Below the pieces are notes generated by a model. The model searched no databases. It had not been told where the DNA came from and was given only the letters and a program-made list of their open reading frames with translations. DNA of 64,000 bases from Phytophthora colocasiae. Taxonomy: Eukaryota > Oomycota > Peronosporomycetes > Peronosporales > Peronosporaceae. Positions 61,600 through 64,000 of the stretch are shown here, piece by piece. Location of the stretch: positions 558,001-622,000 of the forward strand of contig JAGKQI010000090.1 in the NCBI GenBank assembly GCA_018806915.1, read 5' to 3'. The translations under genes were made by a program, and so were the position numbers. Every line of letters begins with the position of its first letter. The first letter of the stretch is position 1.

Positions 61600-62778
61600 A
61601 TGGTAGATCGCAGTGGAAGCAGAAAGCAGAAGTTTGATGGTGCATGGTGGCAAGCTCATCCAGACCCGTCAGCGACCCCGTCAGAGGTGGCGATGGCAAA
61701 GCGTCGTGAACTACAGGAACAGCTTCTACACTTTGATCAGAATGTTTGGTTGACCAAACATGCAAAGCAGCCGAGATTCCAGTTCACAGGCGAGCAGAAG
61801 CGAATGCTTCGTCAGTGGTTTAATGCGCTCGATACGGATAAGTCCGGGAAGATCTCAGTAGAGGAGCTGGAAGACCCGATGCTTTCTATCGGTATTGTGA
61901 ACGACACTCGGGAGATCCAGCAGATTGTCAGCAAACTTGATAAGGACTCGAATGGGCAGATTGATTTCCAGGAGTTTGTTGAGTTCCTAACTCCACATGC
62001 TAGATACAACAAGGGAAATGGTCCACAGAAACATGAGATGATGTTCCATCAGCTGACAAAGAAAATGGAGGTACGGATCGAAAGTTGATATGGAAGTGTA
62101 CATCCAGTTAAGCTGTTTGTATTACCCACTGCAGCATCAAAGCTCAGGCTTTTTGGAGATTAACACACAACTATCAGTGGAGAGAAGGAAATTTATACTC
62201 GAGTCAATAACCAGCTTTACGTCGCAGTCGATACAGGAAGACCTCGAGGAACTTCGGCATTTTAAAGAAGAGAAACATCGCGGTTCTACATCGCCTGGAC
62301 GGTCAAGACAGCGTCGAGCTTTGACCAAAAAGGCGAAACTAGCTGCATTAGCTACAAGGCACCAGGAAGAGTTGCGCTTTCAGGCTCTTGAACAGGTCTT
62401 TATTCGGAACAGCGCTCTCAAGGTTTGTTGTGATTGGCATATTCTGTTCATCTATAAACCGTTCAACCGGCTTTGGTGTTGTTGTTTTAGCGTCTCCAAG
62501 CGATGCCATCCTCGGTGTTGGGAACTCCAAGTGTAACCAGACGTGGACACCATCGAGGAATTGCGCTATTGACGCCGATGCCGACGGTAGAAAGACCACC
62601 AGCCACACCTAAGCGCTCAGTTGTTGCAAGTCCAAGTGTAGAAATCTTAGATGCTCGGCGTACCAGTGCGAAGCTGCTTGAGCAGTCAGGAATGGGCAGT
62701 TATAGGCGCTTGGAACCATCTTCAGGACACTATAGTAGCATGCCCAACCTCCCTCCTTCGACTACGGACTTGTCTTGA
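61600..62778 (+). CDS. EF-hand calcium-binding protein, three exons
   Basis: Exons 61600-62070, 62159-62422 and 62491-62778 join in phase 0 to 340 residues. Introns are 88 and 68 bp. Two canonical EF-hand loops occur: DTDKSGKISVEE (about 79-90) and DKDSNGQIDFQE (about 115-126), each with Asp/Ser/Gly at the calcium positions. The rest is a Lys/Arg/Gln-rich helical segment (LTKKAKLAALATRHQEELR) and a Ser/Pro-rich, probably disordered C-terminus. It resembles calmodulin/centrin-type sensors only in the EF pair; the long tail is not a kinase. The first intron's acceptor (after TTGGAG) is one of two possible; GTTGAT with the earlier CTCAG acceptor is the other. Function beyond calcium sensing is unknown. 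Confidence 0.75.
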
Positions 62779-63051
62779 TGCTGAGCTTCGGCCATTATGG
62801 ATGTTAGGAGTGATGGTCACTTCAAGTTGCAGAGGGCTCTAATCAAGTGATGTGGTACACAGAAAATGTTCATCCGCTTTGAATACGTTACATCTTGGTT
62901 ACATTAATTATAGAAGAATCTCCGCCACTTAACAACACAGAATCAAGGTAACTCCTGCTTGAAAAAAACTCATTCTCAGAGGTAGCCCCTCGTTGAAGTT
63001 GGTCATCGATGGCAATCTTCTAGAGATGCTTGCCCCCATACTGAAAGCCAT
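62779..63051. other. Intergenic
   Basis: Short spacer between the EF-hand gene and the small basic protein gene; nothing recognised. Confidence 0.5.
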
Positions 63052-63537
63052 ATGTCGTGTCTGAGGAAAGGCCGTGGAAAACCTGGCGCCACTCTTCTCT
63101 TTTCATTACCGAAGATGACCGGCACCGCTCAGGTCACCTCTGCGTCCAAGTCAACCTTCTTCCGCGGCATCCAACCTACCCCTGTAGGTTCTCCAGGCGC
63201 TACAGCCAAGAAGATCCTACAGAGTCGCCGTGCCAGCGCCCCCGCTAAGCCCCAGGACAACAATCAGTCTGTTCTGCTGCCTGAGGAGGCGCAAGAGCTC
63301 AAGGACCTGCTGCTCTCCACGCCATCGCATCAACAACATTCTCGCTTCAGCTTCATGAAGTTTCGACGTGTGGTAGTGCCGCCCGTACAGATCCCACCGG
63401 AGCTGGACACCCCCAACGCCATCAGCAACATCGTCGCTGGCTCCAAGATCCCTATGACAAAGGCCATGTTCATGCGTCGGCGCTCGCGAATGATGCGGCG
63501 CGTACCAGGCCGCATTGATGAACGCGTCGCGTGGTAA
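63052..63537 (+). CDS. Small basic protein of unknown function
   Basis: 161 residues from the first ATG; a start at 63115 (MTGTAQV, 140 residues) is equally possible because the first 21 residues look unlike the rest. Ser/Pro/Ala-rich N-terminal half with RRASAPAKP, then a charged helix (LLPEEAQELKDLLLSTP), a KFRRVVVPPVQIPPELDTP segment and a very basic end (MRRRSRMMRRVPGRID). High GC3 as in real genes of this region. No domain recognised. Confidence 0.6.
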   Translation: MSCLRKGRGKPGATLLFSLPKMTGTAQVTSASKSTFFRGIQPTPVGSPGATAKKILQSRRASAPAKPQDNNQSVLLPEEAQELKDLLLSTPSHQQHSRFSFMKFRRVVVPPVQIPPELDTPNAISNIVAGSKIPMTKAMFMRRRSRMMRRVPGRIDERVAW

Positions 63538-63657
63538 GGAATTGCAACGTCTCTGCCCTTATTCTTGGTGTTTTTTGGCTATTTGTAGTTCTAGAAAGAA
63601 TATAATTTGCACGACTATTTACACTCCAGAGCTCTCTTCCAGACGTTACAACCCACT

Positions 63658-64000
63658 TCATGTCGGGTTGTTTTTGGTGGTGGCCCCAAACCCCACTGTA
63701 AACTGCAGCCAGCTTCCGGGTCTCAGGTTTTGGCGTTGATACATTTCTCCTGCCGCCACTTGAATTGGACACTGAAAGCTGTAACGACGGCCATTGAGTG
63801 GAGGTCCGAACACTATACTTTTTGCTGTTAGAAATTGAGACGTCAGAGCACCGAGGCCGTAGCCACGATTTTGAAAGCGACCATTCCAACTGCATTTTCC
63901 CCGTTTTCACCGCGTTGACGTCAATGATACAGTCACTGTCGGTTTTGCAGAACGTCATGCATTTGTCCGGATTGTCAGTGTTGGTATAGTCGCCGATCAT
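63658..64000 (-). CDS. Partial gene at the right edge, unknown
   Basis: The minus strand from 64000 reads GDYTNTDNPDKCMTFCKTDSDC, of which CMTFCKTDSDC has closely spaced cysteines. The downstream part looks more coding in another frame (CSWNGRFQNRGYGLGALTSQ ... FTVGFGATTKNNPT, stop at 63658-63660). The two would join by removing one A from the AAAA run at about 63898, so this may be a frameshift or a base error, or a small intron. Cysteines and Asn/Thr-rich sequence suggest a secreted protein. The 5' end lies outside the window. Confidence 0.4.

Overview
The window looks like nuclear DNA of an oomycete, most likely Phytophthora or a close downy-mildew relative. The reasons are a secreted RxLR-dEER protein, a second secreted RxLR-like protein, compact genes with 59-160 bp introns, Ty3/Gypsy elements with chromodomains, a DIRS-type element with a tyrosine recombinase, and Merlin- and hAT-type DNA elements. 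Genus-level placement is inference; no species can be named from the sequence alone.

Layout. 1-11.5 kb: gene-containing segment with a small Merlin-like element (1231-1977), a secreted RxLR-like protein, a type I membrane protein, cysteinyl-tRNA synthetase, a membrane sulfatase/LtaS-like protein and a UreH/NicO-type membrane protein. 11.7-22.5 kb: accessory block. A large P-loop protein gene (copy A, minus strand) is split in frame by a complete 6.67 kb Gypsy chromovirus (identical 510 bp LTRs, 5 bp target duplication). A 567 bp hAT-like non-autonomous element lies just beyond its 3' end and a fragment of a related gene (copy B) lies head-to-head at its 5' end. 22.5-30.7 kb: dense housekeeping island: a WW-WH2 protein, a ZNF598/Hel2-like RING protein, a six-exon SpoU-family rRNA methyltransferase and an INTS4-like protein, the last two ending 23 bp apart tail to tail. 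31-52 kb: nested repeats: a decayed Gypsy element, a decayed DIRS-like element, and a LINE remnant into which a 12.05 kb Gypsy element (39165-51215, minus strand) has inserted. 52.3-57.2 kb: a secreted S33 peptidase and an RxLR effector gene. 58.4-61.5 kb: a third, decayed copy (C) of the P-loop gene carrying a second hAT-like element and a solo LTR. 61.6-64 kb: an EF-hand protein gene, a small basic protein gene and a partial gene at the edge.

Most notable: the 12 kb element appears to use a -1 frameshift between Gag and Pol (slippery GTTAAAC directly before the gag stop, then a six-base spacer and an 11 bp hairpin). A single in-frame TGA separates its second RNase H from the integrase, and its native RNase H has lost a conserved catalytic Asp while an added archaeal-type RNase H keeps all four acidic residues. 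Also notable is a compact WW + tandem WH2 + coiled-coil protein that would be expected to bind actin.

Exon structures, element ends and target duplications were read by eye; no alignment or database search was run.
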